A DNA stretch of 64,000 nt from Costus lasius. Lineage: Eukaryota > Streptophyta > Magnoliopsida > Zingiberales > Costaceae. The DNA is taken from contig JANVAS020000231.1 in assembly GCA_027563935.2 (NCBI GenBank), forward strand, positions 14,278,001-14,342,000, given 5' to 3'. A program made the position numbers and the translations under genes. Positions 19,832-32,189 of this stretch are shown here, piece by piece (position 1 is the first letter of the stretch; each line of letters opens with the position of its first letter). The notes under the pieces are model-generated. The model saw nothing but the letters and a program-made list of their open reading frames with translations. It was not told the origin of the DNA and made no database searches.

Positions 19832-21297
19832 ACACCATGCACTTCAAATAGTGATCAAGAGAGTGTTGTTGGATCTTCTGGGTGTTTGCCTAAATCCATG
19901 AATGACTATGGTTCCGTATCTTCGAAGCTAAAACTTCGGAAGACTGGGAATGCATGGAAATTTCAGGATGGATTAGGGCCCCAGGAAGAGCATGGCACAG
20001 TAGAAGGGATGTAATCCATCTGCTTCAGATATTGTGTTACTGATGTCTTTATGTCTACTTCTTATTCATTGGTACTGGGTACCACATGTGGAGCTTACAT
20101 ATGTTTTTCATATGTAGGAGCTCACAAGAAGTAGGACAATGAGGCTTAGTGGGATCGACTCTCGAGTCAGGGATGGAGCATTGGATACTGCTGTTGATAT
20201 CATCTCACTGCCTTCAAGACTTCAACTTGAACTTTCCTATTATGTACTAGCTTTTGTATTAGAACATTATATCCATTATTTTGAATGGATTTTCAGTTTG
20301 GAATAAATGGTATTTCTTTAAATCTAGAATGTTCTATAGAAGTGGTACAATTAATAATAGTATGTAGTTATGTGTGTAACACTGAATAGATCAAATCCAA
20401 TGATTCAATCAATACCATCTCTATGCATTGTCTCTTGTTCCATAGGACAAAGGTCACATCCAAAAGTCCATGGACTATTGGGATCATTATCCTTTCTGGA
20501 TTATGATACATGTGAGTTTTGTTTGATGGACAAGATGACAGATGTTACCTTCACCAAGAACGGTGGAATCAGTTTCTTGTTGGATCTATTACACAATAAT
20601 GTGTGCGGACCCATGGAAACAAGTACATGGAGGTGTTGTGTACTTCATTAGGTGTGGATATGTCTTATCCAACATATAACTTTGGAGAAATCCATGAAGT
20701 TCAAAAAGGAAGTGTTGAATCAAATTGGAAGATCTATTAAACACTTTTATTGGATCAAGGTGGGAAGTGAAAAATTTGATGACTATCCTAAGGAGTGTGG
20801 GGTTCTCTCACAGTTTACTTGGAACACCACAACTATGTGATGAAATTCAAAAAAAGAAAAAGGAACACATTGGAAGTGGTTCCATCTTTGAATAGTCATG
20901 CAAATTTACTTCCTTTAGAGGCCATGCAAGCAACTATTCTTACACTCCATAGTGTGTGTTTGTGGGGGCACTGAGAGTGCTATTTCTATCCTAGTGAGAA
21001 CAAATTATTTGTTGCTCAAATTGCTGTCTTTCTTAAGGAGAATTTTCTTTTGAAAGAAGCTAGTGGGAGTAGATTTGATTAGGATGAGGTCCAAAATCAG
21101 CCACAAACAATTAGATACAAATGGAAAGGTATCGCACATGTAGGTTGAAAGTCAACATGAGGTTCAAGTAACACAGGAACCACATAAGTCTAGATGGATT
21201 CGAAATGCTGGGCATGACGAATTTTTCATCATGGATGAACCTAAGACTTCTGAGGAAATGGAAGTGGTCGGTGGACCAGATTCCAAGAAATGGCTAA
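19832..21297 (+). pseudogene. pol: Copia-1 protease and integrase relics
   Basis: Degenerate, in several frames. Near 20055-20130 a protease remnant shows LGTTCGAYIC, where the catalytic Asp of the LDTAC motif is now Gly. Around 20450-20640 the integrase zinc-finger and start of the core are readable (DTCEFCLMDKMTD, LLDLLHNNVCGP, with the first catalytic Asp now Asn). Around 20650-20840 comes SIKHFYWIKVGSEKFDDYPKECG, and near 20990-21070 KLFVAQIAVFL and LLKEASG. The relic ends at about 21297, where an Athila-type LTR fragment begins. Confidence 0.75.
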
Positions 21298-21656
21298 TGA
21301 TAGGCTTCCGAAAGTGCACGGAATTATCAAAGTAATAAAAATATCGATCCACAGAGACCTTATTGTTAATTACCAAATAATTATTTTCTCGCTAGCTAAG
21401 TAAACCGAATATGATGAAAGTAAGCAGTATAGCTAACACGAAGGATAATCAAAGAGATAAACATGAGACTAGAGTTTCATCCACCTTGATTTCAATGATA
21501 AGATATAAATAAAAAGTTCGTCAATCAAATCTTGCTATGATAAAGACCTAATTTACTTCATAAAAGGATTATCTCACTTTCGTGCAGACAATCACATAGA
21601 GACCAATCCTCGCTTTCGCACAAGATCTATCCCAACGCTGCAGATAAGTAAACTGT
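21298..21656 (-). repeat. Divergent Athila-type LTR fragment (D), left part
   Basis: About 360 bp similar to the start (plus-strand sense) of the LTR at 21657: AAGTGCACGG, then CCACAGAGACCT and CACTTTCGTGCA-type motifs. It is diverged from it. The text breaks off at GATAAGTAAACT, where the Athila element begins, and the corresponding next part appears at 31934. Confidence 0.75.
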
Positions 21657-23592
21657 TGTGATCCGCAAGTGCACGGATACTCGAAGTAATAATTAAGATA
21701 TCGAACCCACAGAGACCTATGTTGTCGAATACCAAATAGTTGATTTCTTACTATCTAGGCTAATCGAAATGATGAAAATAGCAATCGGAAACTAAAACGG
21801 AATTATCAGAAAGAAAAGCTGGGACTAGGGTTTCGTTCACTTTAACTTTTATGACTAGATATGAATAAGGGTTTCGTTAGTTCAATTTTATCATGATGAA
21901 GATGAATTTACTTAATAAAAGGATTGTTTCACTTTCGTGCAAACAATCGCACAGGAATTTGTCTTCGCTTTCGTGCAAGATTCATCCCAACGCTGAAGAT
22001 AAGTAAATCATCAAACAATGAACTCAAGGATCACTTTCGTGAATCCGAATTCTAGGTTGATAATCTCTAGTGGAGTCTCAAGGATCACTTTCGTGCATCT
22101 GAGTCTCTACACTAGTTTTACTCATGGATCTCCAACGTTCCGATCCTTGCTTTCGCACAAGATCTCCACATTTGACAAATAGACTCGATCTATAGGTTCA
22201 TGTTATAATCATGACAATTAATCTACTAGAACAGATCAAATTAGATCTAACCTAAGGAAGGGATCCTAACATGCAACTCTAGGGTTCCAAGTTCTCAAGC
22301 AAATCACCTTTCAGTCTCATTACGAAAACTCTAAAAACATAATTAGTAACATGACTTGTAGAGTGTCTAAGCACAATTATCACATGAGCAAAATCATCAT
22401 GCTAAGATTAAACTCAACGAAATAGTGAAAAAAATAGTCATATAGTCATTGGAAATTAAGTGAATTACTCCCCCATGTCCCAAAAGTAGTTTAAGCTATC
22501 ATCATGAAGGAATTACAATGAGTCATGGCTTCAGAAGATCAAAAATCAAAGGAAAATAGAAGTTCAGAAAATACAGCACGACTATGAAGTATTTCACAGT
22601 CGTAACTTGCAAAGAACCGTCGATGAATAGTGTCGGCGACTCCTTTTTCTTTGATTTCTCTTTCGATCGATCTCCTTTCGGTCTAAAACTTCTGGCACAT
22701 TGTCTCCTCCTTCACACGAAGCTTCAGTATGAAAATCACAACCGGAGATCGTCTGGATCGAGCGCGGCGGTGGAACCCTAGGCTGCGACATGGATTGCGA
22801 TTTCTTCCTCGACTGTCGATGCAAATTGGGGCTTTCGGTCTCTCCATAATCCTCTCCTGAACAGCTCCTTTTTGCTTCTTATGACATCTGATTTAAAGCT
22901 CTGGATCGCTCGCAATCTTCTCCGCAAGAATCGAGCGTTGAAGTTGACTTGGGCGTCACGTTCCGAGCAGGAATTATGACAGTGGAATTATTTACGGCAC
23001 TGCCGTAAAATCGCTCGAGTCTTCAGTTCTGATGTCGTCCGGGAATTACGGCACCATAATCTGGTTTACGGTAGTGCCGTAAAATCGGCTGAACTCTCTG
23101 TTCGCGAACGTCTAGAAATTACGGCCAGTGTAGTTTCTTACGGTAGTGCCGTAAAATCGGGCGAAGTTTCTGTTCTGAAGCGCTCCGAAATACGGTACCG
23201 TAATATTGCTGACGGCGGTGCCGTAAAATCAGAAAAAATTTATGTTCAGAAATTCTTCAAAATACAGCAAGACTCGGATTTTACGGTACTGTCTGGAATT
23301 ACGGTACCGTAAAATAGATTACGGCACTACTGTAATTTGCTGACTTGCTCCGTTTTGAATGAAATTTCTTGGGTGATCTCCTCTTGATGATGGTAATCCT
23401 TCTATGTATTTGATTTTGCTTGAAAATGCCTAAAAATAGTGCCTTTTTACCTGAAAACCATGAAAAACCAAAATAGAAGTAGACTTTGCAGTATTCGATA
23501 ATTTTAGCATGAAAACAAGTAAATGATCTTCAATCTAGCATGAAAAGATATCCAAAATGATACAAAATATACTATATATTTTGGTGTCATCA
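21657..23592 (-). repeat. Athila 3' LTR (1936 bp)
   Basis: Plus-strand ends TGTGATCCGC and GTGTCATCA. Nearly the same as 30000-31933, with a few percent scattered differences by eye. Contains CACTTTCGTGCA-type repeats in its first third and the palindrome array at 22975-23345. Confidence 0.9.
22975..23345 (-). repeat. Array of TTACGG...CCGTAA palindromes in the Athila 3' LTR
   Basis: Roughly five units of about 75 bp, each carrying inverted repeats such as TTACGGTAGTGCCGTAA and TACGGTACCGTA, separated by TCTGTTC-containing spacers. The same array is in the other LTR (31310-31690), in the internal spacer (26760-27070) and in a diverged LTR at 59780-60065. Confidence 0.85.
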
Positions 23593-24784
23593 AAATACAT
23601 AAGGCTCAAACTTTGCTTGTCCTCAAGCAAAAATCAAAATTTGAAATCAAAGTTTGATTAAAAGAGTAACCTTTTCATGCTCAATAAATTTCTAAAATAC
23701 AACTCATCAATGAAAAATTCTATCAATTGATTTATAAAATTTCAAATAAACATATCATTCTTAGAACTCAACCCTCTAGATCCATAATTCAATCAAATAA
23801 AACTTCGCAACATGTACAATAAATAGAATTTTCAATCTCATGATTTCACCCAATTTTCAGTTCAAATCTATCATGCTTTTGTTTACAGGAATAAGATCTC
23901 CAAGATCTTTTTCCACTCATATTAATTTTTTTTTCTTTTTGGCATCATTCACATTCTCTAACTCGATTACCACTTTTTTTCCGGTGACGAGATTAGAGTG
24001 CACGGATCACATAATCAATGCAATTGAACTCATATCCTCTAATTTGGAAAGAATTTACTAAGGACAGCGGAGTTTATGTGAAATGATTTTTCTCATGGCA
24101 TGTACCCACATAGATACATACTTTTTCTATTTATTACTTCAACCCATGACCTTCGGTACCACTGTGCTTCCCCACAGTGCCAAGTAGGGGAGTCCTCACC
24201 TTATTTTTGGGGATATTGGATTCTTATTTCCCAACAAATAGCAAATATAGAATAAACATCTACTAGGTTAATCAATTGATCTTAATTCACAAATCATACT
24301 CATATACTCATTTTATTCAAAAGAAAAATTTCACCTTTAGATTTTATTCTTCAAACAATACATCTATCCAAAATTTCATGCATCAACTAATTTCATATTT
24401 CAATAGACAAATCTGTATTGAAGAAATAAATTTTGACATGATAGGGCTATATCTCTAATCATGGATTTTGAATTTCATTTGTCATAAAAAATCATTGACA
24501 CATTTCAAAACACATATCACATTAATCTCAAAATATTTTCATCATCACATCATGTCAAAAGAAGTAATATCATCATCATCATGTAATACAACCAAATCGA
24601 AAGGTAAATCAGAATATCAATATTCATCATACAACCATATTGAAAACCAAGTAATTATATCAAAAATCAGTGGTGGCGATCATGAAGCGTCATCCTTCCC
24701 TTCATCATATGAAAAATCAATGAGATATATATGGGAAAACACAGTATGGTAAAGAAGTAAAGGAAAACAATACTCACAAAGTAT
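23593..24784 (-). other. Athila 3' untranslated region
   Basis: About 1.2 kb, AT-rich, between the env-position ORF and the 3' LTR. Its minus-strand end has a conserved GCTTGAGGACAAGCAAAG stretch near the LTR, as also seen at about 33870-33890 (plus) and 60325-60350 (minus). No gene supported. Confidence 0.7.
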
Positions 24785-26088
24785 CTACTCGTCGCCATCT
24801 GATCGTGTGGCCTCTGAATCTCTCGCAGCTGCCTCCATGGGATCATAATATAGTGTTCCTCCTTGATCACCCTGATATCCATAATCTCGATGATCTGCAT
24901 AACCAAAACGGTCAAAAAGGAAGTTACCCATGTCTTCCATATGATTACATAACCTCTCCATATCCCTCTGGATGTGCCCTAGAGTCTCTTCCATCCTCTC
25001 CTGGCGGCGTTCTTGATTATACATCTGTGCTGTGAGCGCCTGGAAACCTGGATCATGGTGGCTAGCAAAACCAGCCCTAGGTCTCTATGAAGATGCACCG
25101 GCAGCCTGTGGAGAATCACGAGGAGGTGACTCCATCCCATACGGATCACTCCTTCCACCCCAGGTGGGTGGCAGTGGTGCTGTGTCAAGCGGTGGGGTAA
25201 AAGCTGCCTCAACTGCACTGGGAGATAACTTCCAGTTGGCTCTGTCCTTGACTGTAGTCTTCTCAATGCACGGTAAAGGTAGAGGGCGGATATTTGGTCC
25301 AAGGACCAAACAAAAGGTATCTCCCTCTCTAACAATCATCTTCATCGCAATGCAAGACTCCATGTCAAGTCTTGGATTCCCTCGTGCCATCTCTGCATCA
25401 AAGGGCTCAATCCCAAAATATCTGGCTATAGGAGTAATCAAACCTCCTATCACCCCAGCTCCTCTGGTTGCCCTGGCTACCTTGTCCATATGCTTAACCA
25501 TGAAGTAAGCGACATCCACAGCAAACCCACTGAGCATCCCCCAAAGGAAATAGAGCTCGTGCTGACGGACCATACCATCACTATGTCCTCTACCAAACAC
25601 TGTATGTGCTAGAACCCTGTGAGCATATCTGATACAAGGGTTCATGATCTTGCTAGCCCTGGCAGAAACAGCATAGAAACGGTTCTCAATTGTGATTTGG
25701 TTCCAAAAGATGTTCTCCATGAATCCTAAGGGTATCTCAGTGTACCCTCCTGTGCTCAGTCTAAAGATGTCTCTTACTTCCTGCAGTGTAAGTTCTCTCT
25801 CTTCATTCGCCAATCTGAAAGTAATGTTTCCATCAGCAGGGCCATGGGAATACTCCTTCAGTTCTACAATCAGACTACTCAAAAACTCTAAAACAAGTGG
25901 TAAGAATGTGGGCGGTTGCATCTAGAAAAATTGCTTGGCTTGGATCCTATCAAACATCCAAAGCACGTCCTCATAAGCCCTAAAGCTTCCAATGTTCTTT
26001 GGTCCGCATACTTTGTGTTGATAATCCTTCTTTCAATCAATTTGTTGTATCTGTCCTCCTGCATTTCATTCCTAAAAAATGATTCCAT
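24785..26088 (-). pseudogene. Athila env-position ORF (ATHILA ORF-1-like), broken
   Basis: The largest open part is 25085-25921 (278 codons, ATG start). Upstream (25888-26088) an N-terminal piece, recognisable by RYNKLIERRIINTKYAD and LEALGL, lies in another frame, so there is a frameshift near 25970. An in-frame TAG also lies just before the 25921 ATG. Downstream, a TAG near 25085 separates the acidic, Gly/Tyr-rich C-terminal tail (24785-25024), which is in the same frame as the main part. The protein resembles the ATHILA ORF-1 family found between pol and the 3' LTR. Its function is not established; an envelope role is only a positional idea. A related C-terminus is at 60784-61225. Confidence 0.75.
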
Positions 26089-27193
26089 GGGGGTTCTGAG
26101 GTTGAGATGGTTATGCAGGAGCTTTCCTCTTCTCTCTTGGGAAAATTTCCTTCCTCCTTGGCATATTTGTTAACAAGCTGCAAACTCACAATTTAATGGC
26201 AGCAAAACAATAATGCAGTTCAATTCAAGTCAAATGGCATCCTATCAACATGTTCTATTATCATAAAAATAGGGCATAAACAGAGCATGTAATCTCAATA
26301 TGGCAGGCATGAATCATAGTTTCAGCATAACTAATCACACTAATCAAGTAAATAGGAAGCAAAAATCAACTCATAACTCAAGCTCAAACTCAAAAATCAA
26401 CAAACAGTGAGTGAACAGTAACTTCAAGCGCGTTTATTGTATTTTAGCTCAAATAGGTCACAAAATCAGTTCAAATTCTTTTCAAATAGCAAGGAATCGA
26501 AAGCTCATCTCCTAACGAGTGAATAGAAACAAAAATCATTCAAAATGGTTAAGAATCGAGCGAGAACGAGAGAAAGGGGCGAAAATGGCGTGAAAACTCG
26601 TTAAATCAGAAAAATCGGCGAATCGAGTACCTAATCGACGGTGAAGACTGAACGGGAAGTCTCGCCGGCGATCACTGAAGGTCGGAGATGATCGAAGATT
26701 CAAGAGTGGCTCGAACGCGAGTAAGAACGAAGGTAAAACCCTAAAAACGGCACGACAGAAACCCTAAATACGGCACAGGGTCGCGTTTCTGAGAGTCGAT
26801 TACGACAGTGTAATAACTTACGGCACTGCCATAATATTTCGACAACTCTCGGTTCGAAATAGATCCAGACTTACAGCACCGTAAAATCGCGAGATTCCTC
26901 TGTTCAAAAATGACTAAAAAATACGATACCATAAAGCCTTTTACGGTACCTGCCGTAAAATTCAAATAGCAATTTTTTTTTGAAAATTAAAAATTCAGAA
27001 AATTGAAAAATAAAATTTTGGGAAAATACGGTACCATAAAAGACTTTACGGTAGTGCCGTAATTTGCTCCAAATCAAATTTTACCTACAAAAATAAAAGA
27101 AAAATTAGTATTAAGCTAAAATTAAGTTAAAGAAAACAAAATAGAGGTTAGAGAGCTTGGGTTGCCTCCCAAGAAGCGCTAATTTAAAGGTCA
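26089..27193 (-). other. Athila internal spacer replacing RT-integrase
   Basis: Noncoding. It begins, on the minus strand after the protease frame, with AGCGCTTCTTGGGAGGCAAC, a motif I associate with the region just after integrase in such elements. It then carries TTACGG/CCGTAA palindromes (26760-27070) like those of the LTR. The expected 3 kb of RT, RNase H and integrase is absent. Confidence 0.65.
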
Positions 27194-28625
27194 TTAGCTT
27201 GACCCTTTAACACTCGGGTGTGATCGTGAATTCCTCTGTTGCCCTCCTGATTTTTCAACATAAGGCTCAATCTTGAAACAGTATCCAAATTTATTCAGAA
27301 TCCCTTCTATCTTGTCAATCAATCTAGAGCTTCCTCTTCTTCTGTTCCTCCTTGTCTTTTTCTTCTGCAATTTCTTATCAATACCCTCAAAAAGATTATC
27401 AGATTCATTATTTGAGGTTTCATCAAACAGACTTGAAACATCATAAATTTCATCATTAAATATTTCAACACTACAACAAGATCCTGAGTATGAAAGTTTG
27501 TTCAATAAATCATTAAGATTAAATTCAATCTTGTTGTCACATATATCAAAAGTAATTTTCCTTCTTTCACATCTATGTTTGCCTTAGCAGTGGCCAATAG
27601 TGGTCTACCCAGAATTATAGGATTTCTAGAATTTTCCTCCATGTCTAACACTACAAAATATGCAGGAATGAAAAACTTACCAATTTGTATAGGAACATTC
27701 TCTAATATGCCTACAGGATACTTAACCGATGAATCCGCAGCTGTAAGGATATGGATGTATGCTTTAGCTCTCCAAGATTTAGTTTCCTGTAAGTAGAAAG
27801 AGGCATTAGACTCACACTTGCACCGAGGTCACATAAGGCTCGGTCAAAAGCCATAGTGCCTATTGAACAAGGTATAGAAAAACTACCTGGATCTTTCAAT
27901 TTAGGTGGCAGTTTATTTTGTATGATAGCACTACAATCTTCAGTTAAAGTAACAGTGCATGTACCATAATCATCTAATTTCCTTTTACTAGACAAATTTT
28001 CCTTTAAAAACTTGGCATAAGATGGTATTTTAGTAATAGCTTCAGTAAAAGGAATGTTAACATAAAGCTTTTTTAGGATTTCAAGAAATTTGCCAAACTT
28101 TTTGTCTAGTTTATGTTGAACTAACCTTTGAGGAAAAGGTATTGGTGGCTAGTAAGGAGCAGGCAAATTAGGTTTAGGATTGTCTTTTTCACATGATTCC
28201 TCCCCTTTTGGTTCATCACCCTTTTGAGGTGGTAAACAAGTTTGGGGTTTCTCATGTGAAGAAGATTCTCCTAACTCTAATCCCCTTTCATTATCATTAA
28301 GCCTTTTTTCAGTGTTTTCAAACCTACCTCTAGGTTCTCCTAGTTGTTTCCCACTTCTAGTCATAATGGCATTACAGTGCTCCCTAGGGTTTATCTCCGA
28401 TTTTGCAGGCAATTTCCCGGGGGGTCTGTAAGGTACACTAGCATGTTGTGCAATTTGGTTTTCAAGAATTTTGTTGTGGGCTTCTACTCTATCCATTCTA
28501 GAGTTAATTTGATGAAAACTTTCCTTAAACTCTTAAATTTGTCTATTTTGATTTGAAATGATTTGGTCTTGCCTAGACATAAACTCTTCAATTTTTCTAT
28601 CCTATTTTAGCTCATGCTGATTTTG
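27194..28625 (-). pseudogene. pro: Athila protease region, frameshifted
   Basis: Open pieces at 28149-28496, 27711-27995 and 27194-27505. The first two share a frame interrupted by a TAG at 28149, probably from a Gln codon. The protease active site appears as LCDLGASVSLMP (DLG in place of DSG/DTG, usual in Athila). Near 27742 one base seems lost, since the downstream half (SVKYPVG, then an RNP.ILGRPLLA-type end) reads in another frame. The last piece (27194-27505) is a Lys/Arg- and Asn-rich tail with no family I recognise. Upstream, 28497-28625 reads as Gln-rich sequence with two stops. The protease would process the polyprotein; this copy cannot make it intact. Confidence 0.75.
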
Positions 28626-28633
28626 ACTAGCCA

Positions 28634-29851
28634 TTATTTTTCAAACATGGATTTTAACTCAGAGAATTGATCATTGTTTTGATTTAGATTTTGGTTAGGA
28701 TTTTGCCTTTGGAATCCTTTGTTCTCAGTGTTCCCCCCTACATTGTTATTGTTTTTCCATGAAAGGTTGGGGTGATTTCTCCATCCAGGGTTATATGTAC
28801 TAGAATAGGGATCATTAGGTCTACCTTGATTATAATTCCCTATGGCATTCACATGCTCATTACCCTGATCAACAATTATTCTACAATATTCAGCAGTATG
28901 ACCATCATTGCCACAAATTTCACAAGTGATAGCAGAAATAGAAGCAGGTTGCATAGAATTAAACTTACTGTACAAAAAGTCTACCTTCTCTACTAAGGAT
29001 TGCCATCCTTCACTTTCACCCTTACATTGAGAAGGCTTGTGAAGTACTCCTCTCTCATCAGTCCATTGATTATGATTCAATGCCATCTCCTCTAGCAGTC
29101 TGAAGGCAACATCTGGGGTTTTGCTCATAATAGTTCCTCCTGCAGCAGCATCCACAATCATTTTAGTATGATCAGATAATGTATAATAAAAAATTTGCAG
29201 TAAACTCCAATCTTCAATGCCATGGTGAGGACACTTCCGCTGCAGTTCATTGAATCTCTCCCATGCCTCACTGAGCGACTCCCCACTTCTTTGTTGAAAG
29301 TTTGTAATTTGATTCCTCATCTGCAGTGTCTTGCTTGGGGGAAAGTATTTGTTCAAGAAAGAATTTGACAATTGATTCCAAGTGGTGAAGGTACCGGCTG
29401 GTTGTGAATTAAGCCATGTCTTTGCTCGGTCCCTAAGAGAAAAAGGAAAAAGTCTTAATCTCAATGCATCGTTAGAAACACCATTAAATTTAATAGTATC
29501 ACATAATTCAAGAAATGAGGCCAAGTGTTGGTTGGGATCCTCTAGTGGAGATCCTGCAAATTGATTTTGTTGAAACATTGAAATAAAAACAGGCTTGATC
29601 TTAAAGTTGTTAGCCTCTATTGCTGGCCTAGCAATACTAGAATGAATTTCATGTTGATTAGGGGCTGCATAGTCCCTAAGTGTTCTCTGATTGTTCTGAT
29701 TGTCTCCCATCTCTAATATTTCTTCTTGTAACTCCGGTTGGGATGTCTCTTGCAGTTCTTCTTCTAATCTCAACTTCCTGCACACTCTCAGTGTTCTATT
29801 GATTTCGGGATCCAATGGTACGAGTGGTCCTGATCTAAGACTCATGCGCAT
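28634..29851 (-). CDS. gag: Athila/Tat-type gag
   Basis: A 405-codon frame from the ATG at 29849-29851 to a TAA. The open frame extends 18 bases upstream to a TTG, but the two ATGs (29851, 29845) fit the family start, whose product begins with a SLRSGPLVPLDPEINRT segment. A retrotransposon gag domain spans about 75-255 (LRLRLFPFSLRDRAKTWL, then SLSEAWERFNELQRKCPHHG). An intact zinc knuckle (C.IC....H....C) lies at about 310-323. The tail is Asn-rich. No internal stop occurs, so a particle protein could still be made. The neighbouring protease is in another frame, while relatives usually read gag-pro-pol as one frame. Confidence 0.9.
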   Translation of the reverse strand: MRMSLRSGPLVPLDPEINRTLRVCRKLRLEEELQETSQPELQEEILEMGDNQNNQRTLRDYAAPNQHEIHSSIARPAIEANNFKIKPVFISMFQQNQFAGSPLEDPNQHLASFLELCDTIKFNGVSNDALRLRLFPFSLRDRAKTWLNSQPAGTFTTWNQLSNSFLNKYFPPSKTLQMRNQITNFQQRSGESLSEAWERFNELQRKCPHHGIEDWSLLQIFYYTLSDHTKMIVDAAAGGTIMSKTPDVAFRLLEEMALNHNQWTDERGVLHKPSQCKGESEGWQSLVEKVDFLYSKFNSMQPASISAITCEICGNDGHTAEYCRIIVDQGNEHVNAIGNYNQGRPNDPYSSTYNPGWRNHPNLSWKNNNNVGGNTENKGFQRQNPNQNLNQNNDQFSELKSMFEK

Positions 29852-29972
29852 GCAAAGTAGATAGATCAATTGATTTTAAGAAACAGAAAATAATCAGTAA
29901 ATAAAAAAAACAGTAAATAGAAACCTAATCTAGCAATAATCTCAACATCTCTAATATCGACAAAAACTAAGG

Positions 29973-29990
29973 TCCCTGGGAACGGCACCA
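29973..29990 (-). other. Primer-binding site, tRNA-Asp type
   Basis: Minus strand TGGTGCCGTTCCCAGGGA matches the Athila-type tRNA-Asp complement TGGCGCCGTTGCCGGGGA at 15 of 18 positions, 9 bases from the 5' LTR. The family signature is from memory. Confidence 0.75.
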
Positions 29991-29999
29991 AAAACCTAT

Positions 30000-31933
30000 T
30001 GTGATCCGCAAGTGCACGGATACTCGAAGTAATAATTAAGATATCGAACCCACAGAGACCTATGTTGTCGAATACCAAATAGTTGATTTCTTACTATCTA
30101 GGCTAATCAAGATGATGAAAATAGCAATCGGAAACTAAAACAGAATTATCAGATAGAAAAGCTGGGACTAGGGTTTCGTTCACTTTAACTTTTATGACTA
30201 GATATGAATAAGGGTTTCATTAGTTCAATTTTATCATGATGAAGATGAATTTACTTAATAACAGGATTGTTTCACTTTCATGCAAACAACCACACAGGAA
30301 TTTGTCTTCGCTTTCGCGCAAGATTCATCTCAACGCTGAAGATATGTAAATCATCAAACAATGAACTCAATGATCACTTTCGTGCATCCGAATTCTAGGT
30401 TGATAATCTCTAGTGGAGTCTCAAGGATCACTTTCGTGCATCCGAGTCTCTACACTAGTTTTACTCATGGATCTCCAACGTTCCGCTCCTTGCTTTCGCA
30501 CAAGATCTCCACGTTTGACAAATAGACTTGATCTATAGGTTCATGTTATAATCATGACAATTAATCTACTAGAACAGATCAAATTAGATCTAACCTAAGG
30601 AAGGGATCCTAACATGCAATTCTAGGGTTCCAAGTTCTCAAGCAAATCACCTGTCAGTCTCATTATGAAAACTCTAAAAACATAATTAGTAACATGACTT
30701 GTAGAGAGTCTAAGCACAATTATCACATGAGCAAAATCATCATGCTAAGATTAAACTCAACGAAATAGTGAAAAAAATAGTCATCTAGTCATTGGAAATT
30801 AAGTGAATTACTCCCCCATGTCCCAAAAGTAGTTTAAGCTATCATCATAAAGGAATTACAATGAGTCATGGTTTCAAAAGATCAAAAATCAAAGGAAAAT
30901 AGAAGTTCAGAAAATACAGCATGGCTATGAAGTATTTCACAGCCATAACTTGCAAAGAACCGTCGATGAACAGTGTCGGTGACTCCTTTTTTTTTATTTC
31001 TCTTCCGATCGATCTCCTTTCGGTTTGAAACTTCTGGCACGTTGTCTCCTCCTTCAGACGAAGCTTCAGTATGAAAATCACAGCCAGAGATCGTCTGGAT
31101 CGAGCGCGGCGGCAGAACCCTAGGCGGCGGCGTGGATCGCAATTTCTTCCTCGACTGTCGATGCAAATTGGGGCTTTCGGTCTCTCCGTAATCCTCTCCT
31201 GAACAGCTCCTTTTTGCTTCTTATGGAATCTGATTTAAAGCTCTGGATCGCTCGCAATCTTCTCCGCAAGAATCGGGCGTTGAAGTTGACCTGGGCATCA
31301 CGTTCAGAGTAGGGATTACGGCAGTGGAATTATTTACGGCACTGCCATAAAATCGCTCGAGTCTTCTATTCTGATGTCGTCCGGGAATTACGGCACCGTA
31401 ATCTGGTTTACGGTAGTGCCGTAAATCGGCTGAACTCTCTGTTCGTGAGCGCCTGAAAATTACGGCCCGTGTAGTTTCTTACGGTAGTGCCGTAAAATCG
31501 GGCGAAGTTTCTATTCTGAAGCGCTCCGAAATATGGTACGGTAATATTCCTTACGGCGGTGCCGTAAAATCGAAAAAACTTTCTGTTCAGAAATTCTTCA
31601 AAATACGGCAGGGCTCGGATTTTACAGCACTGTCTGGAATTACGGTACCGTAAAATGGATTACGGCACTACCGTAATTTGCTGACTTGCTCCGTTTTATG
31701 TGAAATTTCTTGGGTGATCTCCTCTTGATGATGGTAATCCTTCTATGTATTTGATTTTGCTTGAAAACGCCTAAAAATAGTGCCTTTTTACCTGAAAACC
31801 ATGAAAAACCAAAATAGAAGTAGACTTTGCAGTATTCGATAATTTTAGCATGAAAACAAGTAAAAGATCTTCAATCTACCATGAAAAGATATCCAAAATG
31901 ATACAAAATATACTATATATTTTGGTGTCATCA
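30000..31933 (-). repeat. Athila 5' LTR (1934 bp)
   Basis: Same ends as 21657-23592 and the same palindrome array at 31310-31690. Followed by TCATAAACC, which continues LTR fragment D. Confidence 0.9.
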
Positions 31934-32180
31934 TCATAAACCATCAACAAAGAACTCAAGGATCATTTTCGTGCATCCGAATTCTAAATTGATCATCACA
32001 AGTGGAGCCTCAAGGATCACTTTCATGCATCTGAGTCTCAACATAGGTTCTACCTAGGGTTCTCCAACGTTTCGATCCTCACTTTCGTGCAAGATCTCCA
32101 CATTTGACACAATAACTCACTCCTAGATCAATATTATTAAACATGGCAATTAATCTACTAGAACAAATCAAGTTGGATCA
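31934..32180 (-). repeat. Divergent Athila-type LTR fragment (D), right part
   Basis: Continues the fragment interrupted at 21656: it contains GAACTCAAGGATCA, CTTTCGTGCAAGATCTCCAC and AATTAATCTACTAGAACA, as in the LTR at about 22020-22250. Then similarity stops abruptly near 32180. Confidence 0.75.
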
Positions 32181-32189
32181 TTAAATCTT

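Larger units (their letters stand above)
21657..31933 (-). mobile_element. Athila/Tat-type Ty3 element, non-autonomous
   Basis: Minus orientation, 10.3 kb. LTRs at 21657-23592 and 30000-31933, a tRNA-Asp-type primer-binding site, gag, protease and an env-position ORF. RT, RNase H and integrase are entirely missing: after the protease frame, about 1 kb of noncoding spacer leads straight to the env-position ORF. It lies inside an older relative (fragment D). I found no clear 5-bp duplication (ACTGT left, TCATA right). Confidence 0.9.

Noticed and set aside
21652..21656. Target-site duplication for the Athila element
   Set aside because: ACTGT on the left and TCATA on the right do not match, and shifting the boundaries gave no convincing 5-bp repeat.
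22975..23345. Telomere-like repeats
   Set aside because: TTACGG/CCGTAA words are inverted and spaced by about 75 bp, unlike tandem TTTAGGG.
25085..25921. Host gene interpretation of the 278-codon frame
   Set aside because: Its place between pol remnant and 3' LTR, its resemblance to ATHILA ORF-1 and its repeated tail at 60784 show it is part of the transposon.
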